Below, piece by piece: positions 35,206-42,585 of a stretch of 64,000 nt of DNA. A program made the translations under genes and the position numbers. Numbering within the stretch: the stretch's first letter is position 1; each line of letters begins with the position of its first letter. Under the pieces are notes generated by a model, which saw nothing but the letters and a program-made list of their open reading frames with translations, ran no database searches and was not told the DNA's origin. The stretch comes from Phreatobacter cathodiphilus (GTDB lineage Bacteria; Pseudomonadota; Alphaproteobacteria; Rhizobiales; Phreatobacteraceae): NCBI RefSeq assembly GCF_003008515.1, contig NZ_CP027668.1:3451001-3515000 (forward strand). Reading direction: 5' to 3'.

Positions 35206-36129
35206 CTAGTCCTCGTTGCCGAGGGGGTGCAGGTCGCGCACGAGGCTCTTCAGGCGCTCGTCCAGCACATGGGTATAGATCTGTGTCGTCGCAATGTCGG
35301 CATGGCCGAGCAACTGTTGCACGGCGCGCAGGTCGGCCCCGTTCTGCAGGAGGTGGCTGGCGAAGGCGTGACGCAGCACGTGCGGCGACACCTTGGCCGC
35401 CGACAGCCCGGCGGCACCCGCCACGCCCTTCAACTCGCGCCCCACGTGCTGGCGCGTCAGATGGCCGCTCTCGCCTGAGGAGGGAAAGAGCCATTTCGAC
35501 GGGCCGAGCCCGGCCTCCTCGCGCAGGGCGAGATAGGCCGCCATGGCGTCCTTGGCCGCGGCGTTGAGGGGAACGATGCGCTCCTTGTTGCCCTTGCCGC
35601 GCACCACGAGGAAGCGCTGGTCGCGCCGCGCCGCCCCGACAGGAAGCGCAATCAGCTCCGACACGCGCATGCCCGTCGCGTAGAGGAGTTCGAGGAGGCA
35701 GGTGAGCCGCGCCGCCCGGAGCCGCTCGCTAACCGGCCGGGCCGCGTCGTCCAGACCCTCGCGGGCGACGGCGAGCAGGCGGTCGACCTCGGCGAGTCCC
35801 AGCGTCTTCGGCAGCGGCCGTCCGCGCTTCGGCCCCTCCAGCACCGCCGCGGGATCCTCGCCGCTCAGCCCCTCCCCGTAGAGGAAGCGGTGGAGCTGTC
35901 GCACCGCCGACAGCCGGCGGGCGACGGAGGCGGTCTTCAGGCCCCGCCCCTGGCAGTCGGCGAGATAGTCGCGGATCGTCGCCGTGGTCGCTGTCTTCGG
36001 ACCGGTGCCCATGGCGGCGAGGAAGGATTCGTAGTCGTCGAGGTCGCGGCGATAGGCCTCGAGCGTATTGCGGGCGGCACCCCGCTCGGCCGCCATCATG
36101 TCGAGGAAGAGGTCGATCTCCCCCGCCAT
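35206..36129 (-). CDS. xerD: Site-specific tyrosine recombinase XerD
   Basis: A 307-residue recombinase for chromosome dimer resolution at dif. It has an N-terminal SAM-like DNA-binding domain and a catalytic domain with R in ATGMRVSEL, K in VRGKGNKER, HVLRHAFASH, the second histidine in LLGHADIATTQ and nucleophile Tyr in TQIYTHV. It is called XerD rather than XerC from its place beside accA; sequence alone separates them less firmly. The start at 36129 was chosen because the longer frame adds unrelated residues and covers the small gene upstream. Confidence 0.93.
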   Translation of the reverse strand: MAGEIDLFLDMMAAERGAARNTLEAYRRDLDDYESFLAAMGTGPKTATTATIRDYLADCQGRGLKTASVARRLSAVRQLHRFLYGEGLSGEDPAAVLEGPKRGRPLPKTLGLAEVDRLLAVAREGLDDAARPVSERLRAARLTCLLELLYATGMRVSELIALPVGAARRDQRFLVVRGKGNKERIVPLNAAAKDAMAAYLALREEAGLGPSKWLFPSSGESGHLTRQHVGRELKGVAGAAGLSAAKVSPHVLRHAFASHLLQNGADLRAVQQLLGHADIATTQIYTHVLDERLKSLVRDLHPLGNED

Positions 36130-36131
36130 CG

Positions 36132-36281
36132 CTAGCGGCGCGGCTGCAGGCGGGCGGGCGGCACCTGCACGCTCATCTCCCGCGGTTCCGGCTCGACCAG
36201 ATAGGCGAGCGCCAGCATGCCCGAGAAGCCGAGGCCGGCGAGCACGATCAGGATCGTCAGAAAACGGAACAGCGTCGGCAT
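36132..36281 (-). CDS. Conserved small single-pass membrane protein
   Basis: A 49-codon gene with ATG at 36281 and TAG at 36134-36132. The product has one membrane helix (FLTILIVLAGLGFSGMLALA), then LVEPEPREMSVQVPP and a basic end. Short proteins with a helix followed by VEPxPREM are found upstream of xerD in many Hyphomicrobiales, sometimes mislabelled as histidine kinases. Only two bases separate it from the xerD ATG, so it leads the xerD-accA side. Function unknown. Confidence 0.75.
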   Translation of the reverse strand: MPTLFRFLTILIVLAGLGFSGMLALAYLVEPEPREMSVQVPPARLQPRR

Positions 36282-36458
36282 GAAGGCAGGCGTCCTCGTC
36301 CGAATCGGTTTGGACCATCAAAGCCGCTCGCGGGCAAGGTGCAAGCATCCGGCGACCGGCTACCGGCGCCTCCCGCCGCCGTTGCAAGCAGTGGACAGCC
36401 GGCTGCTGCCGCTTTCCGCCGCGACGCCTGCCTTCTATGGTCCGCCGCGCGAGGACCC

Positions 36459-37271
36459 ATGACGCTGAAGATCGCCACCTGGAACATCAATTCCGTCCGC
36501 CTGCGCATCGAGACGGTCGCCCGTTTCGTCGCCCAGCACCAGCCCGACGTGCTCTGCCTGCAGGAGACCAAGTGCATGGACGGCCAGTTCCCGCTGGCCG
36601 ACGTACGCCGCATGGGCTTCGAGCACGTCGCGATCCACGGCCAGAAGGGCTATCACGGCGTCGCCGTCTTCTCCCGCCACGGCCTCGTCGACATCGACCG
36701 CCGCGCCTTCTGCGGCAAGAACGACGCCCGCCACATCGCCGTCACCCTCGCCGACGGCCCCGGAGCGGGCGTGCGCATCCACAATTTCTACGTCCCCGCC
36801 GGCGGTGACGAGCCGGACCCGGCCGTCAACGAGAAATTCGCCCACAAGCTCGGCTTCCTCGACGAGATGCAGGCCTGGGACGCTCTCCGGGTCGGCGCCG
36901 GCACGGCCAAGACGGTCCTCGTCGGCGACCTCAACATAGCCCCCCTCGAGCACGACGTGTGGAGTTCCAAGCAGCTCACCAAGGTCGTCTCCCACACGCC
37001 GCTGGAGCGCCGCCGGCTCACCGAGGTCGCGAACGCCGGCGGCTGGGTGGACATGATGCGGGCGCTGACCCCCGAGCCGCAGAAGCTCTACACCTGGTGG
37101 AGCTACCGCGCGGCCGACTGGGCCGCCGCCGACAGGGGCCGCCGCCTCGACCACGTCTGGCTGAGCCCGGCGCTCGCCCCCGCCATGCGGCAGGTGGAGA
37201 TCCTGCGCGAGGCGCGCGGCTGGGACCGGCCCTCCGACCACGTGCCGGTGATCGCGACGCTGTCCCCGTGA
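36459..37271 (+). CDS. xthA: Exodeoxyribonuclease III (AP endonuclease)
   Basis: A 270-residue Mg-dependent endonuclease/exonuclease of base-excision repair. Active-site segments are present in order: TWNINSVRLR, LQETKC, NFYVPAGG, VGDLNIAPLEHD, LDHVWLS and SDHVPV. The ATG at 36459 begins the family N-terminus MTLKIATWN; the frame open further upstream is unrelated. It is divergent from the small membrane gene and followed by the etf promoter. Confidence 0.95.
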   Translation: MTLKIATWNINSVRLRIETVARFVAQHQPDVLCLQETKCMDGQFPLADVRRMGFEHVAIHGQKGYHGVAVFSRHGLVDIDRRAFCGKNDARHIAVTLADGPGAGVRIHNFYVPAGGDEPDPAVNEKFAHKLGFLDEMQAWDALRVGAGTAKTVLVGDLNIAPLEHDVWSSKQLTKVVSHTPLERRRLTEVANAGGWVDMMRALTPEPQKLYTWWSYRAADWAAADRGRRLDHVWLSPALAPAMRQVEILREARGWDRPSDHVPVIATLSP

Positions 37272-37338
37272 CGGTGCGGCCCCATTTTTGTTGCGCTGCA
37301 TCACCCGAAGGCCCTATGGCGGCGCCGGGGTGGTTTCG

Positions 37339-37367
37339 TTGACACCCTGCGGGGCCGCTTCTAGGGT
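37339..37367 (+). promoter_or_regulatory. Predicted promoter of etfBA
   Basis: TTGACA (37339-37344), a 17-base spacer and TAGGGT (37362-37367), about 70 bases before the etfB ATG. Confidence 0.6.
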
Positions 37368-37403
37368 GCGCGCCCGGTCGAAATGACTTTCAAATCCGAT
37401 TAT

Positions 37404-37427
37404 CCGAGCGAAAAATCACCCGCTCGG
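37404..37427 (+). promoter_or_regulatory. Leader hairpin overlapping the etfB ribosome site
   Basis: Arms CCGAGCG (37404-37410) and CGCTCGG (37421-37427) with an A-rich ten-base loop. The 3' arm runs into the Shine-Dalgarno sequence GGGGAGGGA (37426-37434 region), so pairing could modulate translation. Confidence 0.35.
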
Positions 37428-37438
37428 GGAGGGACACG

Positions 37439-38188
37439 ATGAAGATCCTTGTGCCCGTGAAGCGGGTCGTCGATTACAATGTGAAGATCCGCGTGAAGCC
37501 CGACGGCTCCGGGGTCGAACTCGCCAACGTGAAGATGTCGATGAATCCCTTCGACGAGATCGCCGTCGAGGAGGCCATCCGTCTGAAGGAGAAGGGTGCG
37601 GCGACCGAGATCGTCGTCGTCTCCATCGGTGCCCAGGGCGCTGCCGAGACGATCCGCACGGCGCTGGCCATGGGCGCCGACCGCGGCATCCACGTGAAGA
37701 CCGACGCCACAGTCGAACCGCTCGCCGTCGCCAAGATCCTCAAGGGCGTGGTGGGCGAGGAGCAGCCCGGCCTCGTTATCCTCGGCAAGCAGGCCATCGA
37801 CGACGACGCCAACCAGACCGGCCAGATGCTGGCCGCCCTCCTCGGCTGGCCGCAGGGCACCTTCGCCTCGAAGGTCGAGCTCGCCGCCGATTCCGTCTCC
37901 GTTACCCGCGAGGTCGACGGCGGCCTGCAGACGGTGAAGCTGAAGACCCCGGCCATCGTCACCACCGACCTGCGCCTCAACGAGCCGCGCTACGCCTCGC
38001 TGCCGAACATCATGAAGGCGAAGAAGAAGCCGATCGACGAGAAGGCGCCGGACGCCTACGGCGTCGACGTCGCGCCCCGCCTGAAGGTCCTCAAGACCGC
38101 CGAGCCGGGCGGCCGCCAAGCGGGCGTCAAGGTCGCCTCCGTCGCCGAACTCGTCGGCAAGCTCAAGAACGAAGCCGGGGTGCTCTGA
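37439..38188 (+). CDS. etfB: Electron transfer flavoprotein subunit beta
   Basis: A 249-residue AMP-binding subunit of ETF, the cytoplasmic electron acceptor of acyl-CoA dehydrogenases. Family segments [32 protein letters not shown] and [16 protein letters not shown] are present. It begins after a strong GGGGAGGGA ribosome site. Its TGA stop shares one base with the etfA ATG, ensuring balanced synthesis of the two subunits. Confidence 0.97.
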   Translation: MKILVPVKRVVDYNVKIRVKPDGSGVELANVKMSMNPFDEIAVEEAIRLKEKGAATEIVVVSIGAQGAAETIRTALAMGADRGIHVKTDATVEPLAVAKILKGVVGEEQPGLVILGKQAIDDDANQTGQMLAALLGWPQGTFASKVELAADSVSVTREVDGGLQTVKLKTPAIVTTDLRLNEPRYASLPNIMKAKKKPIDEKAPDAYGVDVAPRLKVLKTAEPGGRQAGVKVASVAELVGKLKNEAGVL

Positions 38189-39123
38189 TGGCCACGCTCC
38201 TCCTCGCCGAACACGACAACGCCTCGCTGAAGGACCCGACGCTGAAGGCGCTGACCGCCGCCGTCGCGCTCGGCGCGCCGGTCACAGTGCTCGTCGCCGG
38301 TTCCGGCTGCCAGGCCGCCGCCGAGGCCGCCTCCAAGCTCTCGGGCGTCGCCAAGGTGCTGGTCGCAGACAATGCGGCCTATGCCAACCTCCTCGCCGAG
38401 CCGACCGCCGACCTCATCGTCTCGCTGGCCGGCGGCTATGACGCGCTCGTCGCGCCGTCCACGGCCAACGGCAAGAACATCATGCCGCGCGTCGCCGCCC
38501 TGCTCGACGTGATGCAGATTTCCGACATCACCAAGGTGGTCTCGCCCGACACGTTCGAGCGGCCGATCTATGCCGGCAACGCCATCCAGACCGTGCAGTC
38601 GACCGACGCCAAGAAGGTCATCACCGTGCGCACCGCCTCCTTCCAGGCAGCGGGTGCGGGCGGCTCGGCCCCGATCGAGGCGGCGGCGGCCGCCGCCGAT
38701 CCGGGCCTCTCGACCTTCGCCGGCGAGGAGATCGCCAAGTCCGACCGTCCCGAGCTCGGCGCCGCCAAGATCATCATCTCCGGCGGCCGCGCGCTCGGCT
38801 CCAAGGAGAACTTCGCCAAGGTGATCGAGCCCGTCGCCGACAAGCTCGGCGCCGCCATGGGCGCCTCGCGCGCCGCGGTGGACGCCGGCTACGCGCCGAA
38901 CGACTGGCAGGTCGGCCAGACCGGCAAGGTCGTCGCCCCCGAGCTCTACATCGCCGTCGGCATTTCCGGTGCCATCCAGCACCTCGCCGGCATGAAGGAC
39001 TCCAAGGTGATCGTCGCCATCAACAAGGACGAGGAGGCGCCGATCTTTCAGGTCGCCGATTACGGCCTGGTCGGCGATCTCTTCACCATCCTGCCCGAAC
39101 TCGAGAAAGAGCTCGGCAAGTAA
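38188..39123 (+). CDS. etfA: Electron transfer flavoprotein subunit alpha
   Basis: A 311-residue FAD-binding subunit. The C-terminal FAD domain shows [18 protein letters not shown] and [16 protein letters not shown], the ETF-alpha signature; [12 protein letters not shown] precedes it. It passes electrons from beta-oxidation and other dehydrogenases to ETF:ubiquinone oxidoreductase. Likely serves the acyl-CoA dehydrogenases at 24-26 kb as well. Confidence 0.97.
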   Translation: MATLLLAEHDNASLKDPTLKALTAAVALGAPVTVLVAGSGCQAAAEAASKLSGVAKVLVADNAAYANLLAEPTADLIVSLAGGYDALVAPSTANGKNIMPRVAALLDVMQISDITKVVSPDTFERPIYAGNAIQTVQSTDAKKVITVRTASFQAAGAGGSAPIEAAAAAADPGLSTFAGEEIAKSDRPELGAAKIIISGGRALGSKENFAKVIEPVADKLGAAMGASRAAVDAGYAPNDWQVGQTGKVVAPELYIAVGISGAIQHLAGMKDSKVIVAINKDEEAPIFQVADYGLVGDLFTILPELEKELGK

Positions 39124-39136
39124 GTTTGACATCCGG

Positions 39137-39160
39137 CGGGCGGGGAGCCATCTCCGCCCG
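39137..39160 (+). terminator. Weak hairpin after etfA
   Basis: Arms CGGGCGG (39137-39143) and CCGCCCG (39154-39160), starting 14 bases after the etfA stop. There is no real T-run, so termination would be inefficient or Rho-assisted. Confidence 0.35.
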
Positions 39161-39278
39161 TCGTCTTGTTCGCGGTCGGGATGGCGTCGGCGGCGGGACC
39201 GTCGTAGAGATGTCCGCCAGTTCGTTTTGATCGCACCGCCGCCCGGACGTGGCGCCGGGCCGTGCACCGGGTGGAACC

Positions 39279-40154
39279 ATGGACATTCGCAAGATCGGCG
39301 TGATCGGCGCCGGGCAGATGGGCAACGGCATCGCGCATGTGGCGGCTCTCGCCGGCATCGACGTGTCCCTGCACGACATTTCCGAGGATCGCATCAAGTC
39401 GGGCCTTGCGACCATCAACGGCAATATGAGCCGTCAACTGTCGAAGAACCTCATCACCGAGGAGGATCGCCAGAAGGCCCTGCTCCGGATCGAGGGCGCG
39501 CCGAAGGTCGACGACCTCGCCGACTGCGACCTCGTCATCGAGGCCGCCACCGAGAACGAGCAGGTCAAGGTCAAGATTTTCCAGTCGGTCTGCCCGGTCC
39601 TCAGGCCCGATGCGATCCTGGCCACCAACACCTCGTCGATCTCGATCACCCGCCTCGCCTCGACCACCGACCGGCCCGAGCGCTTCATCGGCATCCACTT
39701 CATGAACCCGGTGCCGGTCATGCAGCTCGTCGAGCTGATCCGCGGCATCGCCACCGAGGACGAGACCTTCGAGGCCTCGCGCGCGCTCTGCACGAAGCTC
39801 GGCAAGACCATCGCGGTGGCCGAGGACTTTCCCGCCTTCATCGTCAACCGCATCCTGCTGCCGATGATCAACGAGGCGATCTACACGCTCTACGAGGGTG
39901 TCGGCTCGGTCGAGGCCATCGACACCGCCATGCGCCTCGGCGCCAATCACCCGATGGGCCCGCTGCAGCTCGCAGACTTCATCGGCCTCGACACCTGCCT
40001 GTCGGTCATGCAGGTGCTCTACGAGGGCCTCGCCGATTCCAAGTACCGGCCCTGCCCGCTGCTGGTGAAATATGTCGAGGCCGGCTGGCTCGGCCGCAAG
40101 TCGCAGCGCGGCTTCTACGACTACCGCGGCGAACGGCCCGTCCCCACCCGCTGA
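39279..40154 (+). CDS. hbd: 3-hydroxybutyryl-CoA (3-hydroxyacyl-CoA) dehydrogenase
   Basis: A 291-residue NAD-dependent dehydrogenase of beta-oxidation or polyhydroxybutyrate metabolism. The dinucleotide loop GAGQMGNG is at residues 9-16; the catalytic histidine lies in IHFMNPVPVMQLVE; the C-terminal dimer domain contains NHPMGPLQLADFIGLD. It follows etfBA, a frequent arrangement. The ATG at 39279 was chosen over 39249 because it gives the normal N-terminus MDIRKIGVIG. Confidence 0.93.
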   Translation: MDIRKIGVIGAGQMGNGIAHVAALAGIDVSLHDISEDRIKSGLATINGNMSRQLSKNLITEEDRQKALLRIEGAPKVDDLADCDLVIEAATENEQVKVKIFQSVCPVLRPDAILATNTSSISITRLASTTDRPERFIGIHFMNPVPVMQLVELIRGIATEDETFEASRALCTKLGKTIAVAEDFPAFIVNRILLPMINEAIYTLYEGVGSVEAIDTAMRLGANHPMGPLQLADFIGLDTCLSVMQVLYEGLADSKYRPCPLLVKYVEAGWLGRKSQRGFYDYRGERPVPTR

Positions 40155-40160
40155 CGGGCC

Positions 40161-41342
40161 TCAAGGCCTGATCGTTTCCGGCATCTTCGGATCATCCGTG
40201 TCGCCGTCGCAGAAGACGCGGTTGCGCCCGCCGCGCTTGGCCGCGTAGAGCGCCCGGTCGGCGGCACCGACCAACTCTGCCGTCGCGCCACCATTGGCCG
40301 TTGCAACGCCGATGCTCACCGTCAGCACAGGCGCCGGGGCGGCATGGCCTACCGAGCCGCGAATCCGATCGGCGAGGGCGCGTGCCGCCAGCTCGTCGGC
40401 ACCGCAGGCCAGAACCGCGAACTCCTCGCCGCCGAACCGCGTCACCACCTGGTCGGGACCGCAGGCGATCTCCTTCAGCCGCTCCGCAACATGGCGGAGG
40501 GCCTGGTCGCCCGCCACATGGCCGTGCTCGTCGTTGAACAGCTTGAAATGGTCCACGTCGATGAGCAGGAGCGAGAGCGGCCGTCCCTGGCGCGCCGCGG
40601 CCCGGCCCATGGTCGCGAGGGCCTCCTCGAAGCGCCGGCGGTTGCCCACGCCGGTCAGCGGGTCGCTGAGGGCGGTATCGGCCAGCCTGAGATTGGTGCG
40701 GGTCAGTTCCGCATTGATGAACTGCAGCTCGTCCAGCAGCCGCCGCGTCTCCCGTTCCGCCGCCATCTGGCGGATCCGCACCTTGCCGAGCGCGACGATA
40801 CAGATGCCTTGGAAAATGGTGTAGACGATGCAGACGGGGATCAGGACGTAGAGCCCGTCATAGACGATGGCCGCGGCGTGGAAGGCGATCAGGATCACCA
40901 CCTGAGCCATGGTCGGCCCGGGCGCCATATAGGAGCGGAAGGTCACCGCCTGGACCAGCACGCAGCCGAGGGCGAGCACCGCCAGTCGCATGTTGTCGTC
41001 GGCAGCCCGGTAGAGGATGGCGCCGGTCACGCCCCAGAGCAGTGCCACCCCCAGGCATGTCGCGGCGAAGCCGACGGCGTGGCGGCCGTCGCTCTCCACG
41101 GCGCGGCGGCTGCGATAGGCTTTGTCGACCAGCACGCGCAGCATGACGCCGAGCGCGACCAGGACCGCCGAGATCAGCGCCTCGCGGCGGGATCCGGACA
41201 GGAAGACCTGAAGGACGACCAGCCCCATCGCCGCACTGGCGAGGAGGTACGGCCGGTAATCGAAAAGTTCGTCGAGAACCTCCCGTTTCTGCCGCGCATC
41301 GAGAGCGTCGGCGCCGAGCAAGATCGAAAACCGGTCGGGCAA
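40161..41342 (-). CDS. Membrane-bound GGDEF diguanylate cyclase
   Basis: A 393-residue protein: about six membrane segments (residues 30-190), a short coiled linker, and a GGDEF domain with active site GGEEF, so cyclic-di-GMP synthesis is expected. The inhibitory I-site position upstream reads CGPD instead of RxxD, suggesting loss of product feedback. The N-terminus is uncertain: the longest frame starts at TTG 41342 with no good ribosome site. It converges on the hydroxyacyl-CoA dehydrogenase gene with six bases between. Confidence 0.85.
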   Translation of the reverse strand: MPDRFSILLGADALDARQKREVLDELFDYRPYLLASAAMGLVVLQVFLSGSRREALISAVLVALGVMLRVLVDKAYRSRRAVESDGRHAVGFAATCLGVALLWGVTGAILYRAADDNMRLAVLALGCVLVQAVTFRSYMAPGPTMAQVVILIAFHAAAIVYDGLYVLIPVCIVYTIFQGICIVALGKVRIRQMAAERETRRLLDELQFINAELTRTNLRLADTALSDPLTGVGNRRRFEEALATMGRAAARQGRPLSLLLIDVDHFKLFNDEHGHVAGDQALRHVAERLKEIACGPDQVVTRFGGEEFAVLACGADELAARALADRIRGSVGHAAPAPVLTVSIGVATANGGATAELVGAADRALYAAKRGGRNRVFCDGDTDDPKMPETIRP

Positions 41343-41386
41343 GGTCTGACCATACGCTGCGGAAGGGAAAGAATCGGCCGTCCGAT

Positions 41387-41405
41387 CCCTTAGTCAAGAC
41401 TAGGG
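41387..41405. repeat. Near-palindrome upstream of the diguanylate cyclase
   Basis: CCCTTAGTC and GACTAGGG separated by AA, one base short of a perfect inverted repeat, about 45 bases upstream of the TTG start. It may be an operator for the cyclase gene or for the divergent small gene at 41530. Confidence 0.3.
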
Positions 41406-41529
41406 AGCGTTAGGCGGGTCGACCACACATTTGTCGTGAGCCGGGGCGGTATCCACATCTTCGGCAGGGTGCAGAGGCTTCGTTAAGGACGACGTGCGAA
41501 AAGAAGATCTGGATTCGGGGAGACGGTGG

Positions 41530-41715
41530 ATGTCGACGGCGGCGATCGCGGGAACCATGGTCGCCATGCAGGGCGAACAGACCCGCATGGGCATCCAGAC
41601 GGCCATGGTGAAGCAGCAGTTGAAAGCCGACCAAGGCGTCGTCGACCTGCTCGCCTCCGCCGCCCAGGCAAGCCCCGCGCCCGGCACAGGCCTCACCGTC
41701 GACAAGCTCGCCTGA
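41530..41715 (+). CDS. YjfB-like putative motility protein
   Basis: A 61-residue protein: MSTAAIAGTMVAMQ at the start, a Gln/Lys-rich amphipathic helix, and a conserved end GTGLTVDKLA. It resembles the short YjfB-like putative motility family, whose function is not established. A GGGGAGACGG ribosome site precedes the ATG; an upstream ATG at 41494 would add 12 residues. It sits divergently from a diguanylate cyclase, consistent with a motility or attachment link, but no flagellar genes are in the window. Confidence 0.55.
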   Translation: MSTAAIAGTMVAMQGEQTRMGIQTAMVKQQLKADQGVVDLLASAAQASPAPGTGLTVDKLA

Positions 41716-41718
41716 GTC

Positions 41719-42585
41719 TCAGCGGAACTTCAGGATGAACCGCTCGACCAGCGGCCCCCAGACGGGGATGCCGCCGGGATTGGGCAGCAAGGCATGGCCG
41801 TCGCGTCCGAAGGGCGCCAGGAGCTGGAAATCGAGCGTCCCGCCGGCCGCGCGATAAGCCTCTGCCATCCGCCGCGTCAGGTCCGGCGGAAACGACTGGT
41901 CGTTCTCGGTGTAGAGCCACAGCGCCGGCGTGCGCGCGCGCCGGCCCATGAACCGCGCGTCCCGCACCAGCTCGTCGAGGGCGCAGGTCTGGCCGGTCTC
42001 GCCGGACCGGCCGCGCCGCCCGCCGCCGAAATTGATCGTTCCCGCCACCGCCGGGTGGTTCTCCACCGCCAGCGCCGCCGCCGCCCAGCCGCCGGTGGAC
42101 TGGCCGACGGCGACGACGCCGTCCTTGCGCACGAAAGGCAGCCCGGTCAGCCCGTCGATGGCGGCCGCGAGGTCGGCGGCATCCGCCCGCCCCGCTGCGA
42201 AATGGTTGGGCCGGCGGCAGGCGAAGCGCTCGGCCCGCTCGCCGCCGGTGAGGCCATAGCCGCGCCGGTGGACGACGGCGACCACATAGCCGCGCTCTAC
42301 GAACCACGAGACGACATGGGGATAGACCCCATGGCGCGGCTCGCCGTTGCGGGCGGCATCGCCCGAGGTGTGATGGGTCATCACCACCAGCGGCCGCGGC
42401 CCGTCGCCCGGCGGCCGAAAGACGATGGCCGCGATCTCGCGCCCCTCGTCGGCATTGTGCGGCAGGCGCCAGACCTGCTCGCGGTGGACGGCGCCCTCCG
42501 CCCCCTCGGGGCGCGGGCTCTGGGCCGCGGCCGGCGCGCCCCAGGCGAGAGCGAGGACGAGGAGGAGGGCGGAGAGCCGGTTCAT
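41719..42585 (-). CDS. Exported alpha/beta hydrolase (dienelactone-hydrolase-like)
   Basis: A 288-residue protein with a signal peptide (cleavage near AAAQS, residue 22) and an alpha/beta-hydrolase fold: VVMTHHTSG near the oxyanion region, nucleophile serine in VGQSTGGWA, an acid in YTENDQSF and a late histidine in GRDGHALL. Substrate is unknown. Its ATG overlaps the glutamate dehydrogenase stop (ATGA), so it is translated downstream of that gene although no metabolic link is obvious. Confidence 0.8.
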   Translation of the reverse strand: MNRLSALLLVLALAWGAPAAAQSPRPEGAEGAVHREQVWRLPHNADEGREIAAIVFRPPGDGPRPLVVMTHHTSGDAARNGEPRHGVYPHVVSWFVERGYVVAVVHRRGYGLTGGERAERFACRRPNHFAAGRADAADLAAAIDGLTGLPFVRKDGVVAVGQSTGGWAAAALAVENHPAVAGTINFGGGRRGRSGETGQTCALDELVRDARFMGRRARTPALWLYTENDQSFPPDLTRRMAEAYRAAGGTLDFQLLAPFGRDGHALLPNPGGIPVWGPLVERFILKFR

